From the NCBI GenBank assembly GCA_949358305.1, contig OX442315.1, positions 2,976,001-3,040,000 of the forward strand: a stretch of 64,000 nt of DNA, in the 5' to 3' direction. Each line of letters starts with the position of its first letter. Within the stretch, counting starts at the first letter, position 1. The stretch comes from Strigamia acuminata (Eukaryota; Arthropoda; Chilopoda; Geophilomorpha; Linotaeniidae). The notes below the pieces were generated by a model. That model worked only from the letters and a program-made list of their open reading frames with translations, did no database searches and was not told the origin of the DNA. A program made the position numbers and the translations under genes. Positions 21,469 to 33,865 of this stretch are shown here, piece by piece.

Positions 21469-24400
21469 TCACGCCGGGTGGAGTAGCACGGGGCCTTGAG
21501 TAACGCGGGGCTCTGTGTGCGGTTGCACGGCTTCTACTCTTGCCGGGCTGGCCCTGCGGAGGAATAATCGTGGTGCAAATATTTCCACGATGAGCACTAT
21601 TCCTGAATATAAAACACCCCCAACCACAACGAGGAATGCTGTGATTGTGTGATGGATAGAGACAGGCTTTACTGCTTTCCTGTTCGTTTGCATGCAGAGT
21701 ATTTTCGGTTTATTATCATTGCGTGATTTGCTCAGGACTCCAGTTTCGTGTAACTTTAACAGTCTGAAAGGATAAAACAAAGTTAGTGCATTTTTAATTC
21801 TCATTCTATTTATTTAAAAGATGAAATTGGTCATCTGTAGGAATGCTGAGTATACTTTTGGTTAAAGATTTCCACTTGTGTTGATCCCTTCTTGAATCGT
21901 AAATACTTTGTATGAGGTATTGGAATTTTTCTAATGGTGTATTCGCATTCGGGTCCATATCGAAATAATAAGACGTCGTGTGTAACTATCAGAGCGTTGT
22001 TTTCACGCGAAAGCAGATTTTTCTCTGAAGGGTAATCGTATAATCCTTTGTTGGGACTGTTTTGCATTCGTTGCCATATTTCTCTTACAATGTTTCTTTT
22101 ATCAGCCTGTAGACAAATAAGTTGAAGTAAAATAAATAAGTTTTAGAAAATTGGAATATTACCCCGAGAAAAGAATCCATATAATATATTGCAAATAAAT
22201 TAACTTTGTCATCAGAAAGTAATTCTTGAATGTCATTGTGGGGGATGCGATTTGGACTGACAGTAATTGATGCGTACAATACAGCATTGTAGCTAAAAAT
22301 TATGATCATAACGAAAACATTTTTTGTTTGAAGAACAGCAGAAACTATAAAAATAAAACAAAAACATGAAGAATGTTTAATCTAAAGTTAATATCTTTCT
22401 TTTAATAGGTGCGTTCAATTTCAAATCGAAAAACCGATTCTCTTGATTTTCTCACACGGTCACTTAGACGAAAGTTGTCGACTATACTCTGGCCATGTGT
22501 AAGTTTGGCCTAAATCCGAGCCTTTTCTCTGGTGTAGTGATACAAGAAAATAGATCCAAACACCTGAGTTACGGGTATCCATTTTGTTTCAGACTTAACA
22601 ATCAATAATAAATTTCAAAATTGTTTTGGTTTTTGGAAGAAGCAAGCAATAAACTCTGAACTATTTTCCCTGGTGGCAGCACAGAGTGAGTCATGAGGCT
22701 CGGATTTAGGCCAAACTTACACATGGCCAGAGTATAGATGACCTGCTCGACGAAACGGCGTCGACTAAGTAAGTAAATAAGTACCGGTATCATAGGTTAC
22801 TGCATGTGAACACCCATGCATGCAAAAATTAAAACTTCGATTAGAATATCGTAGAATCATCTTAGAAAATATACGTTAGGTGTAACGTCGACTAAACGTT
22901 CGTCGACTATGTGGTACGTCGACTAGACGTACCCTAGTAGTCAGACGACTAGACGACCAAAAAAAACAACAACAACAACAAAAAGTTTGTCGACTAAACG
23001 TTTTGTCGACAAAATGAACGTTTTATCGTTTAGACGACAGTCGACTAAACGATCCGACCCGATTTATTCATTCCTGATAACACAATTCTAACATGCCATT
23101 CGTTGTTATTCGCACCATTTTTAGAGATGTTAATTAGGGAAATAAAGTGCGTTGAAGAATTGAAGAAATATGGCATACTGTACTGTATATATGCTCAAGA
23201 TTTACTAGAATCAATTCGTCCAAAGTCAAAAACCGATTTGATAATCAACTTTTTTTATCAGTTTTTCACAATTTGAAATTGAACATGCCTATTAACTAAA
23301 ATATACAAGATAGAGAAAAAGTGCTTTTCCTGCCAAATGTAAATGAACACTAGCTGCATTCAAAAACTCAAAAACGCCTCTAAAACTCGTTTCGTGTCTG
23401 TATGTGACGTCATTCCCATTGAATAACATTCCCATGATATCTCAAATTGGTAAACGAGACTAAGTAAGAAGCTGGCTGAGGGGGGGGGGGGGCGTCCTAC
23501 TCAATTCTGATGTAATATTTTTAAATGATTATTTCTTGATACAAAAGTCAATTATTTTGATGACGACATCATTTCTTATCTTTTTTTCATTACTTATTTC
23601 TGAATTATTTAAGTAACCTGAGGTGTATGTTGTGGCTGTTTGCTTGTAGTATCTGTTGATTAGATTTTCAGACAGAACAAAAACACACACAATCAAAGAG
23701 GCCAAATGGAAATGGGTTTACAAATGTCAACCATAAATATTCTTTTTCTGTCTTCTTTTCTCTGGTAATATAGTGCTATCTTGAAGCTTCAACTCGTGTC
23801 TAGTAATTGAACCTATCGATGGAACCAAACCAGTTTTCTGATAAAGGGAATGGAATATAAACACTGTATATTTATAAATATAAATACTCTGTTCCGATAC
23901 AATGGTTGAGCCGGATTACACCTAACTGTGGACTGTGCTCTACTACGCGGAAAAGTAGTTCTGTTTATTTTCAATGAATTTTAGTGTAAAAAGTTATTTT
24001 GTGGTTGATCGTTCTATATGAGACTAAGTAAGAAGTTGGCTGGGGGGTCTACTCAATTCAGATGTCAAGTTTTTAAAATACTAGGCCATAATTATTTCTT
24101 GATACAAAAATCAATTATTTTGATGCAGTGATGTCACTAAACAAGTAAACATCTGTAATGCATGGACGCATTACATATCAGACTTCTAAACCCCTACAAG
24201 AACGTCAAATTACGAGATTTAATTCGTTGCAAATGCGAAGTTGCAAAAGCGCGATATAGACGCCTAAGTGTCATATACTGTAGATGCCATATACAGATGT
24301 CACGCACTCGAACAGTCCTTCTGTCCCAAGTGTAAGCAGTGTAATTTTCATATTACAAACTGCTTCCAGATGCATTGTTTATTATATTAGACTTTCTAAA

Positions 24401-27400
24401 CATCAGGTTTAGAAGTCTAAAATAATGTCATCACAAGTGGGAAAACTACATCTGCTTCTTAAATAAAATGCTTATTTTATACTTATTTCTTAATAATTTA
24501 AGTAACCTGAGATGTGTGTTGTGGCTGTTTGCTTGTAGTATCTCATTATTAGATATTTAGATAGAACAAGGAGTAAATATGTAGAACACACACACAACCA
24601 AATAGGCCCAGGAAATGGGTTTAGAAATGTCAACCATAAATATTCTTTTTCGTTCTTCTTTTCTCTGATAGCAAAAGCCAAGAAATCATTCTCTGCAGGT
24701 AATAAAGTGCTGTCTTGAAACTTCAATTCGTATCTAGTAATTGAACCTATCGATGATTTCAAATCAGTTTTCTAACAAAGGGAATGGAATATACACACAT
24801 GAAGTAACATTCTAATTCAAACAGAATACAATCTTAAAACCCACCTCTGTGTTAACTGTTAATTCTGGACTGCAAAAATCATTTCCATAAATATTTGATG
24901 AATTTAGTACATTTTGACAACACATAGTCACAATAATTAATTAATTTTACTTTATTTTTAATTCTTACCGCAAAGTTTTTATTTGGCGCAAAACATTTTC
25001 TACTAGCCTTCCTATTACATTGAACCTGTTCTATTTGATAATTAAAAAAGAAAAAAAATAGACGTGGATTTATTTATTTAAAATTATATTGCAATGTATA
25101 TTATGAATTGTAACAAGTTTGACAATGCACTTGAAAATGTTTTTTATATTACATGCCACAATATTATTATGTGTCAAATACAAATGCATTGTCAAAATAT
25201 ATATTTTTAATTGTATTATGAAATGCATTATGAAATGTAGGCTAATAAGAAATGTATAATGCTAGAATAATACAGGGTGTTCTGAAAGTCTGGTCCCCTC
25301 CAAATATTGCCTGAGCAATTGCATCTAGGCTAACTTTGATGAAGGGATCATATAGGAAGTTGGGTAAAAGCAATCCAATGACGTCATCAAATTTGACCTT
25401 GAAGGTCATTTTCAAGGTCATTCACTTTCTAACTTTTAAACCGTTGAAGATACAGCAAAATTTACAATTACAAAGTTGTAGAGCACCGTTGAATTAGTAC
25501 TATACAACTTATCTTAGTCACCTTAGTTTTTTTTTAATAAAAGAAAACAAATCAGCAAATTGAAATTTTCAATCAAAAAGTTGTAGAGCACCATCAAATT
25601 AGTCTAACAATGAGCCAACAATTGGCTGTTCAACAAAGTTTATAAGGGATGAAAATCATCAATAAATCAATCTTCAGCTTGACTGATGCTCATTACACAG
25701 GTTAGTTTAGTTAAGCAGCAATAGTTCCGCGACATGTAAGAATAATTCCTATACACGCGATGTAGCGCATGTGAATAGCGTCGTCATGCGTTACTGCGAT
25801 ATTGTGCGTTATGAAAAAATTGGCTTAAGATAACTAAGATAAGTTGTATAGTACTAATTTGATGGTGCTCTACAACTTTGTAATTGGAAATTTTGCTGTA
25901 TCTTCAACGGTTTAAAAGTTAGAAAGTGAATGACCTTGAAAATGACCTTCAAGGTCAAATTTGATGACGTCATTGGATTGCTCTCACCCAACTTCCTATA
26001 TGATCCCTTCATCAAAGTTGGCCTAGATGCAATTGCTCAGGAAATATTTGGAGGGGACCAAACTTTCAGAACACCCTGTATATTTACAATCTGCGAAAAG
26101 CGGTAAATTTTGGAATGCATTTTGGAATGTGTTAATTGGGTAAATCAAAAATATATTGTAAAATAATTTATTAGTCACCTTTTTATCCCAGTACATTGCA
26201 AAAAGTGGTTTTTGCAAAGAAATATTTTTTTCATTGATTACTCCAAATTCACATTTTTGTGGTTTTACACAGTTATTCCCAAAGTATGTTAATAACAAAA
26301 GATTTGAACTTTCGTTAACTGACTGCTGATAAGTCAATCCAAACTGCTTATAATTCTACAATGTAACTTATACTTAATGAATTATTATAACAGCTGTTGT
26401 AACTTGGATTCTTACTTCGTTGTGTTGAGAATATACAAGGACATACATCTGAATTCGTATCAAAAAAATCAATTCTTGTAACTGTCCAAATAAAACTGAT
26501 CTTTTTTTCTTTTGAACCAATATGTCCTTAATAATAAACAAGAGTGATTTATTTCCCATGCTCCTACACTTTATAAGTTTTTCAATCATCTGTAGAAATA
26601 GAGATAAATAATGCAATAATTAATAGAAATAGGTAATGGAATTATTTTTGTACGTCAATGTTATCCATCCAAATCAGAATTAGCTGGTAAGGAGTGAAAT
26701 TGAATTGTTTTGTTATTCTGTCATTTGGTTGTGCTGCCACTTCAATTTTCCCAATCCAATGGTCAGAAATCAATTTTGACAAGCAGTTTGTTTCTGCAGT
26801 AACAATTATTTTACTACATTAGAATAATTCAAAAGAAATTTTACTATGTCAAATACCGTAATAATGCTCATAAATAATAAATAATCTTTTGGTGTTAAGG
26901 GCTTTAACCATCTTAGATATTTGCGAATAAAGTTTGTCATTGCAGTGAGATGATGAATTGTATAATAGATCGTTGCTTTCTGCTTTAAGAAGACCAGAAT
27001 TATTTTTGTAAATTACCGTATATTATCGATTACTACGCGGGCCTCTATTAGCCCGCGGGCCTCGAATTGCGCGCGGGGCAAATTTTATTTTTGCCAATAA
27101 CGCGCGGGCCTCGAATTGCGCGCGGATACAGAATTGGAGGCCAGAAATGTGCCAAAAAAGGATCACAAATGACACGTTTTGCATACGTTTTGGCAGAAAA
27201 TTACCGAAACGTATGGAAAACGTCTCAATTGTCACCTTTTTAGGTGATTTTCGTTGCCGATATGTTAAAAAAACCCAGCATCGGCCAGTCGGCCGATGTT
27301 TGGTGTAAATAGTCCGCGGGCCTCTAATAGCCCGCGGGCCTGTAATACCGCGCGGGTCAAAATATTTTTTTGCAAATAGCGCACGGGTGCGCTATTTGCA

Positions 27401-27512
27401 AATATACGGTATTATTGCCAAGACGGTTTTGAATTCACTTACTTGGAGTTAAATTGGCACTTGCGATCAATATCGTTAAAACTGAGATAACCTGATTTTG
27501 ATTAGGTAGCAT
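21469..27512 (-). CDS. Ionotropic chemoreceptor A (divergent IR), 11 exons
   Basis: Exons: 27512-27443, 26979-26857, 26793-26654, 26589-26416, 26355-26179, 25030-24969, 24869-24845, 24771-24507, 22344-22163, 22106-21856, 21763-21469. The 587-codon frame has no stops. Exon 1 encodes a signal peptide (MLPNQNQVISVLTILIASA). Then come an extracellular part without a full amino-terminal domain, half S1 of the ligand-binding domain, TM1 (about 313-334, PIWLCVCSTYLLLVL), the pore/TM2 region with SYNAVLYASIT (equivalent to SYTANLAAFLT of glutamate receptors), half S2, and TM3 (about 528-552, TITAFLVVVGGVLYSGIV). As a family, IRs are ligand-gated cation channels in sensory neurons; the ligand is unknown. 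Donor of exon 5 is a weak GTGACT. Four TIR elements lie in its introns and one just upstream of its start. Alternative exon-2 start (CAG insertion) is possible. Confidence 0.87.
22493..22736. mobile_element. MITE with perfect 40-bp inverted ends in IR-A intron 8
   Basis: TATACTCTGGCCATGTGTAA begins the left arm (22493-22532), and its exact complement ends the right arm (22697-22736). The interior (TGGTGTAGTGAT) resembles the MITEs at 27592-27999 and 62880-63540, so it may be a variant of that TA-target family. Units B and C lack it. Confidence 0.82.
22870..23060. repeat. GTCGACTAAACG-rich transposon remnant in IR-A intron 8
   Basis: The words GTCGACTAAACG, GTCGACTAGACG and their complements recur across about 190 bases and end CGACTAAACGATCCGACCCG. 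The same vocabulary frames the dynein-bearing element at 40660-41533 (CGTTTAGTCGAC, CGACCCGACC). It therefore looks like a short, non-autonomous relative. Confidence 0.65.
25273..26078. mobile_element. 806-bp TA-target MITE in IR-A intron 5
   Basis: It is flanked by TA (25271-25272 and 26079-26080). Each end carries an inverted arm of about 250 bases beginning CAGGGTGTTCTGAAAGT. Unit B reads GAATAATGTATTTAAATTC across the equivalent site (about 48650), which is the empty site. The copy is complete and its arms are very similar, suggesting it is younger than the unit duplication. It is the same family as 17944-18466. Confidence 0.9.
27016..27409. mobile_element. 394-bp GC-rich TA-target MITE in IR-A intron 1
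   Basis: TA flanks (27014-27015, 27410-27411) surround ends CCGTATATT and AATATACGG. The inside is rich in CGCGGGCCTC and CCCGCGGGCC words, unlike its AT-rich surroundings. Units B (49545-49560) and C (59030-59050) read AAATTATTATTGCC straight across. It lengthens intron 1 from about 65 to 463 bases without touching splice signals. Confidence 0.88.
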
Positions 27513-27591
27513 AGTTGATGTTAAAATTTGCGTGCTTATACTATAGTAATGGAAAAAGAAACAAAACTTGTCATTGTGCAATTGCCTACTA

Positions 27592-27999
27592 TACTCGAGT
27601 TGCACTCAAAAAGGCACCTCACAATGTGTACTCCCATTGGTCGAGCCAGTTTACTGGTGTAGTGATCCAGAAAAGTAGACCCAAACACCAGAATTGATTA
27701 CAATGTACAGACATTGCAATCGATTGCCTAGGCAACGGCCTAAAATTCAAACTTCCAGACGATGTAAGCAATAAACACAACAAACATGAGTTTGACATTT
27801 TTTAATGTGTAAAACTTCATTTTAATGATGGAAATAACATTTTTTATTAAATAAAATCAAAATAACATTAACTAAACTAGTCATAACAATCACAACAATA
27901 AATAAAAATAAAAACTACTTCTCCTAGTAGTAGCATACAAACTGGCTCGACCAATGGGAGTACACATTGTGAGGTGGCTTTTTGAGTGCAACTCAAGTA
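27592..27999. mobile_element. 408-bp TA-target MITE 80 bases upstream of IR-A
   Basis: Ends are inverted repeats TACTCGAGTTGCACTCAA and its near complement. TA is duplicated at 27590-27591 and 28000-28001. Removing the element gives CCTACTATCGGCAG, which is what unit C has (59227-59238). It lies between the IR-A start codon and whatever lies further upstream. A related 661-bp element is at 62880-63540. Confidence 0.88.
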
Positions 28000-28431
28000 T
28001 ATCGGCAGAATAAAGTCTCCTTCCTCGCTTTATTAGTGACCCGCAGATTATCTGATAGTTTGTGCATCTCATTAACTATTTTCATTTCTATCTATTTTTA
28101 AAATTTATGATTCATTTCCATCTTATTCTTCAATTTTATTTTTATTTTATTATAAGTAATTGGTTTTTCTAAATTAAATTAGTTCTTTCAGTAACAAACA
28201 AAACCTCTTACATACTTTCTGAACCAGACTACTTTAACATCTTCATATAGGCCCTCAACACTTTTATTTTTACTCATTTTTACTAATTTTATCATTTGCA
28301 TGCATGTAAGGTGCGTTTCATAAATATAGGCTTTACAGAAAAATGATTAAAACTGTGGTAATCCCAAATTATCATAAAGAAAAGGATTATCCTTAATGTT
28401 GTAATTTAGTAATAAAATAATTAGTATTTAA
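28000..28431. other. Duplicated upstream flank of IR-A
   Basis: This AT-rich flank matches unit B at 49735-50000 and 50590-50775. No ORF or clear promoter element is visible. It ends at the TTAA where the piggyBac-like element inserted. Confidence 0.6.
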
Positions 28432-29737
28432 CCCTTCCAACCCGAAAGAATTTGCCTCTCATCTCTCCCTAAGATGGGCATTATATGACCCAGATTCTGC
28501 GCATGCGCAAGATCCGGGTCTTAGGGAAATCCAAGGCCAACACGTGTTATTCACAACAACAAAGATGGCCGCCGCAACACCTCAACACATGTATTTGTGC
28601 CTTTGCGATCAATTTTAAAGAACTTTTGATGTATTTAATATACATTTTAATCAATTTAATATTTATATTGATCAATTTAATATTTATATTGATCAATTTA
28701 ATAGTTATCACTGCAAAAAAAATTAGATTTTCGTTCATGAAATATTTTGGAAATATAACTGAAATGCGATATTTCTAAACCCGAAAGTTATATATTCCAA
28801 ATTGTACAAACTTCGAATTTCCAACGTCTTTCCAACACTGAATGCAACCGTTTCCATACTACTTTTCATAGCATGATATATTATATTTCCAAACAGTTAA
28901 ACACACATTTCTCAACCTTACAGGTTACAGTTACAGTTACAGTTACAGTTAAGATTTCCAAATGTGAAATATGAGTTTCCCATCAATAAATAACAACTTT
29001 CCAAATATAAAATTTGATATTTCTTTTTTAATAAAAATTCTAAATAAGTTAAATCTCAAAATAAATCTCATAAAAATAAATTCCTAAAATTTCCCTAAAA
29101 TTTCAATGCATCCTGAAAATATGCAGAGGATTCATTCTTGAATCCTAAATTCTGAATTTGTTTCTGAATCCTGAATCATAAATTCTGAATTCATAAATCC
29201 TAAATCCAATAATCTTGAATTCTGAATTCTTAAATTCTGAATCCAATAATCTTGAATCCTGAATACATAAACCAAGGCTATGACCATAGCCTTAATACAA
29301 AAAATTAGCAAAATCAACTGAAGGCAGTGATAGAAACTCGCATTGATATGATGGTGTAACAAATTCTAGAATCAAATTAAAATGTTACACTACAAGATTT
29401 GTGTCAACTTTTTAATTTATCTAACCCTAAGAATAATAATGTAATTATTTGTTGACGTACAAATGATAAAACCAATCCCATATTTAAAAAATATAAATTT
29501 TGAATTAGGTTTGAATTATTTTCGCCATCTGGTGATAAACCCATACATTTTACAAGCTGGAAACTGTAGCCAGCAGGTCGCCGTGACCGTTGCTGGTGGC
29601 TGAGCATCGTAGGAAAAGGAGCAGACAAACAGACATCTGAACTAAATCGGAAATTAGAAACAATAATACGTGAGTTCGGCGGGCAAAATCAAGGTTCTAA
29701 TCGGGAGCGTGGGATCGGGAGCGAGTAACACCCAAAA

Positions 29738-30180
29738 TGGCGGACGAGCCAGACGTGACTCACACCAAGACGACGAATCGGGCTGCTGGCGGAACGAAGA
29801 GGCAGAAATCGACGACATCAAACAGTGGGATCGAAAGGCAGGTAGGTGATGAACTTTATTGGTTGGTTTAACGGACACGAAACGTTCTTTTATTCTATTT
29901 GCAGGCATGGAACGGGCAGAACCGAAGAGCGCTGATTGCTCCAGGAGCGAGCGCTCGATATCGAGCAGACAACGACGCGAGCGAGCCGTTCACAGAGTCG
30001 CCACGGAGTCAGATGAGTTCTAAATTAACGTCCAGCCAAGGGAATAAAATTAAAAAGGCTCATTACTCGTTTCAGGGAGCAAAGAAGGACCGATTAGCGG
30101 CCATTACGAGGCGGAAAACGAGAGACAAGACCGACCCGGAACCGGTAAAAACAAAATTAAAATCTGAATCTAGCAAGTAA
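29738..30180 (+). CDS. Two-exon ORF inside the TTAA element, unknown product
   Basis: ATG 29738 (MADEPDVTHTKTT) opens a 35-codon exon that ends CGAAAGGCAG before GTAGGT. The next exon starts after a good acceptor (TTCTATTTGCAG) at about 29905 and continues in phase to a stop at 30180. The deduced protein, about 127 residues, is basic and rich in serine, lysine and arginine (QGAKKDRLAAITRRKTRD), with no domain I recognise. A donor-like GTAAAA in exon 2 and an acceptor near 30208 could extend splicing. The segment is GC-richer than the surrounding element and looks like a captured 5' part of a host gene. Expression is unproven. Confidence 0.45.
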
Positions 30181-30744
30181 CTTTGTAAAACTAAATACTA
30201 TAATTGCAGGAAAGACGGTAAATTTAAAGCAGGTGCGTAATTAATTCGAGAACTGTCACAAACAACTAATTGGTTTGACTACAACTTTTCTATTTTTCCA
30301 TTCAGAAAATGAGACGAGAATGTGTTGGAAGGCACATTACTTCAAGAGTGAAAAACAGCTAAAGATTCCAGTTGAGAGAGGATCGTTTGCAACAAAACAT
30401 AGGATCTTTAGTAATTAATTTTTAGGCTTGTAAAATGAATGGAAATACAAATTTCCAAATCTAATTTACATTAACTTTCCATATAATTACAATAATTTGC
30501 AACATCATCTTTCAGTGTGGAAAATCTACAGAAATTTAAATTTCCAAACCTAATTTACAAGAGCTTTCCATACATTTAACAAAAACTTACAACATTATCT
30601 TTCAGTGTTGGAAATTTACAGAAATTTAACTTTCCATAAAATATTTCCCGTTTCCTTTCCATTATATTTCCAAACTGGAATTTATCCAATTTCACTATTA
30701 ACTTTCCAATGACTTTTTTTTTGGAAATTCAAAATTTTTTGCAG

Positions 30745-31120
30745 TGTATATTGATCAATTTAATATTTATATTGATCAATTTAATATTTATATTGATCAA
30801 TTTAATATTTATATTGATCAATTTAATATTTATATTGATCAATTTAATATTTATATTGATCAATTTAATATTTATATTGATCAATTTAATATTTATATTG
30901 ATCAATTTAATATTTATATTGATCAATTTAATATTTATATTGATCAATTTAATATTTATATTGATCAATTTAATATTTATATTGATCAATTTAATATTTA
31001 TATTGATCAATTTAATATTTATATTGATCAATTTAATATTTATATTGATCAATTTAATATTTATATTGATCAATTTAATATTTATATTGATCAATTTAAT
31101 ATTTATATTGATCAATTTTG
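30745..31120. repeat. 21-bp minisatellite, about 17-18 copies
   Basis: The unit TATTGATCAATTTAATATTTA repeats every 21 bases almost without variation. Because 21 is divisible by three and the unit is nearly palindromic around TGATCA, long repetitive ORFs appear on both strands. They are artefacts. Two to three copies of the same unit occur at the other end of the host element (28650-28700). Confidence 0.95.
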
Positions 31121-31436
31121 TATATATTTCGTCGGCATTCACGTCATTGATGCATTCTGGTGGCAATAATTGACATTAGCGGAGCCTGCTGGTGATCATC
31201 ATTTCTGTCTTTTGGACTTCTAAGATGGGTCTTTTTTGACCCAGTTAAACTTTGAGTTCAAATAATAGAAAAACTTAAAATATTAAAAAAATTTCAACTG
31301 TGGTATAGTGTCTAGTGATGTTTCAAAGGAATAGTCAGCAAAAATCAGATAAAAAAAAAAATTATTTCTTATAAAAAATAATGATTTTTTTACAACAGGG
31401 TCACAAAATGACCCATCTCAGGGTTGGAAGGGTTAA

Positions 31437-31944
31437 AGGATTGCAACAACATCCAGGGATCACAGGATGTAGCCTCTATGATTTTGGTGAGAACAGGGAA
31501 AATCTGGGCTATAGGAAATGCTACATTCTGTTAGCAAGGAGGAGAATCCTCAGTATGACTTCAGAACTTGAACAAACCAGAACTTGCCAAAATCACTGCT
31601 AAACTTGAAACTATATTTTTAGTATTGATTGTGAGTTATTTGTTTGAGTTAGATTCATCGCTTGCCTTAGGTCAGTAAGGCAGAGTGTATAATGCATACT
31701 AACCACGTCACCCATGGGGATAACATCCCTGTGTGTGACGGGTCGGTTGCTGTGTGGCGTGCTCTAGAGGTACAGCCGGCACTTGGGTTAAGACTGGGAT
31801 TCCAACCCCTAGATATCGACGAATGTCACTTTTCACATTTTAGGAGTAAATTTGAATCCCTACAGTTCAGCGGCACAATCTCGTAGGACCTTGGTGCAAC
31901 ACTTTATCTTCCCAAGGACGATAATTCCTCTCGGGTTCCGTCGC
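31437..31944. other. Duplicated segment between piggyBac-like element and LINE
   Basis: The sequence matches unit B 50780-51490. It includes a block near 31700 (CCACGTCACCCATGGGGATA, GTGTGTGACGGGTCGGTTGC) that belongs to the gypsy-like LTR family also seen at 44520, 50200 and 56800. No gene is seen. Confidence 0.6.
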
Positions 31945-31952
31945 AATTAAAC

Positions 31953-33189
31953 ATGGCCGCCACGACCAGTCGCCTTCTACTGTCGTCCTCAAATCGGGAT
32001 TATATTTTCAAAAATATCGATATTATGATTGGTATTTTCAATGAATTACCTTGTGAAAAACCAATTGCCAAATCTGTAGTCAAAAAAAAATTACCAAGTT
32101 CTCAATAATGCGCCCATTTCCGATGCCGACCACGCGGACCATGATTCCAAACGTAGTCAACGTCAAAAAAAGCCAAGCCAAGGTAAACAAAACACAGCAA
32201 CTAAACCTACTGTGAAACAATCGTCCAATCGTAACCGCAACAATGACATACACACCGATTCTTCCGCTGAAAATGACGACCACGTGCCTAACCCTAACTC
32301 GGAAAAATTGCTGACGAATCTTTCGACTTCGGTTCACACCGGCTCTGCGTCGATTCCCACCTTGGATAACTCTGACAAAGGTATTACCAAACCTGTTGAT
32401 ATGAGGAGCGCTGTTGCAAGCGCTGAAAAAAACGTAACAAGCGCCGTTTCGATGACCGCCTTTGACGGGGCCACTGATGCGCGTGCTCCCGCTGCTGTCG
32501 AGCCGTTACATTCTCTCCTTATTGCAGGGCTAGTGTCAGACCCGATATACCAGATGTTTCAGCAGCTATATCTCTCCATCACTGATATTCGTGCTGAAAT
32601 GGCAACATTACATCAATCTATCGCTGACCGCTCAGCTTTGACTCTGCTGGCTGTTGCCCCGTTCACCGCTCTGCCGGCTCAACCCACATATGCCCAGGTT
32701 GCCAAACATCGACTAGTGATCAAGAACCAAGTGCCATCCACTAAAGTCTCGATGACAAGACCAGTCGCCAAATCCACCGCAAAAACTCCTCTCCGCACTA
32801 CTCCGAGACTCCAGTTGAAGATTGGCAACGTATGTGGCAGCACTCTCCATCCAGCTACTCCTCTCGAAGACAGGCCCACCACGCGCATTATATTGTGCAA
32901 TTTACGGGACTCTACAACGAACGAGGATGTCCGTGAATACGCAGAATCCCGTGGGCTGACAGTCCAACAGTGCGGTCGCTGGACTAAAGAAGACAACACA
33001 CCCAGTAAATCGTTTTTTCTGCGAATTGTCTCGAACGACTTGGCCTCTCTCCTCTCCCCGGACTTGTGGCCTCTCAGCATTGGAGTCCATCCTTATTATG
33101 GTAAAAATCCCACTCTAATCACCTCTTTCCCTTCATCCTCTCCTTCTAACACCACTAATTTGTCCTTTTCGTCGGTGCATGACCAATAG
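31953..33189 (+). pseudogene. LINE ORF1, one-base frameshift near start
   Basis: ATG 31953 (MAATTSRLLL) reads to a stop at 32106-32108. The main ORF1 frame, open until 33189, begins one base over. The change falls in the A9 run at 32082-32090, where one A too many explains it. The long frame encodes a serine/threonine-rich N-terminus and then IILCNLRDSTTNEDVREYAE, which looks like the RNA-recognition fold of many LINE ORF1 proteins. ORF1 would bind element RNA. Confidence 0.65.
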
Positions 33190-33865
33190 GTCATGCAAAA
33201 ACCGTGATCTTTCTGTCTGTTATCTTAACGCCTGCTCTATTTTGCCCAAAATTAATGACATAGCCGGCTTAGTGAATATTCTATCCCCTGATCTTGTTGC
33301 TGTAACTGAGACATGGTTAATCCCTGATTGCCCTGATCATATTTTGAATATTACGGGCTTCTCGTTGGCCCGTTCTGATCACCCTACACACGGGGGAGGC
33401 GTTGGCCTTTTTTATAAAGATTCATTTGCTCTCACTTCCTATGTGGCATCCCATTCCTACGGCATCGAATTTCTTTCCTGCCATCTTTCATCACCCCCCA
33501 TTGTCCTTCAAGTAATAATCCTTTATCACCCACTGTCTCAACCCATCTCACATATCTTGGAACTCATCTCTGAGAATATCTCCTTGAAAATTATTGCCGG
33601 GGATTTCAATCATAATTTCCTCCATTCCAACCCTAATAATATTATCACTAACTACATGTCCGACATAAATTTGACCCACCAAATTTTTGAACCCACTCGG
33701 GTTACTGACAACTCGTCTTCACTGATTGACCAAATCTTCATTCCCAAAACAATTACGAAAAATTTAAGTACCCTTTCTGATCTTGACTGCCTTGATCATA
33801 AAGTTGCTCTCCTTTCGCTCTCTCCCTCAGCCTCCCACCCCGCCCTCGCACTTTCAAACCCTTAG
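33179..33865 (+). pseudogene. LINE ORF2 endonuclease domain
   Basis: The start codon overlaps the ORF1 stop. Residues N17 (LNACSILPK), E44 (VTETWL), the GDFNH motif, SSLIDQIF and LDCLDHK mark an apurinic-type endonuclease with its expected catalytic residues present. The frame is lost at about 33850, where the reading continues in the frame of 33783-34310 (WSTDLSKLLKIKTRLFLHRR). In an active element this domain nicks the target for target-primed reverse transcription. Confidence 0.8.

Larger units (their letters stand above)
28432..31432. mobile_element. 3-kb TTAA-target (piggyBac-like) non-autonomous element
   Basis: TTAA stands on both sides (28428-28431 and 31433-31436). The ends are CCCTTCCAACCC and its exact complement, matching the CCCTT start and TTAA target of piggyBac elements. 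The empty site is visible in unit B (TAGTACTTAAAGGATTG, about 50765-50785). It encodes no transposase. Inside are a two-exon ORF (29738-30180), a 21-bp minisatellite (30745-31120) with two to three more copies at 28650-28700, and many near-repeats of TTTCCAAA-type words. Confidence 0.88.

Noticed and set aside
30745-31120. Regular repeats resembling a CRISPR array
   Set aside because: The units are contiguous with no spacers, and the window is eukaryotic. The same applies to the 49-bp and 56-bp arrays.
30709-31173. Long repetitive ORFs on both strands (ILINLIF..., ININIKL..., IYIDQFN...)
   Set aside because: They are by-products of a near-palindromic 21-bp minisatellite whose length is a multiple of three.
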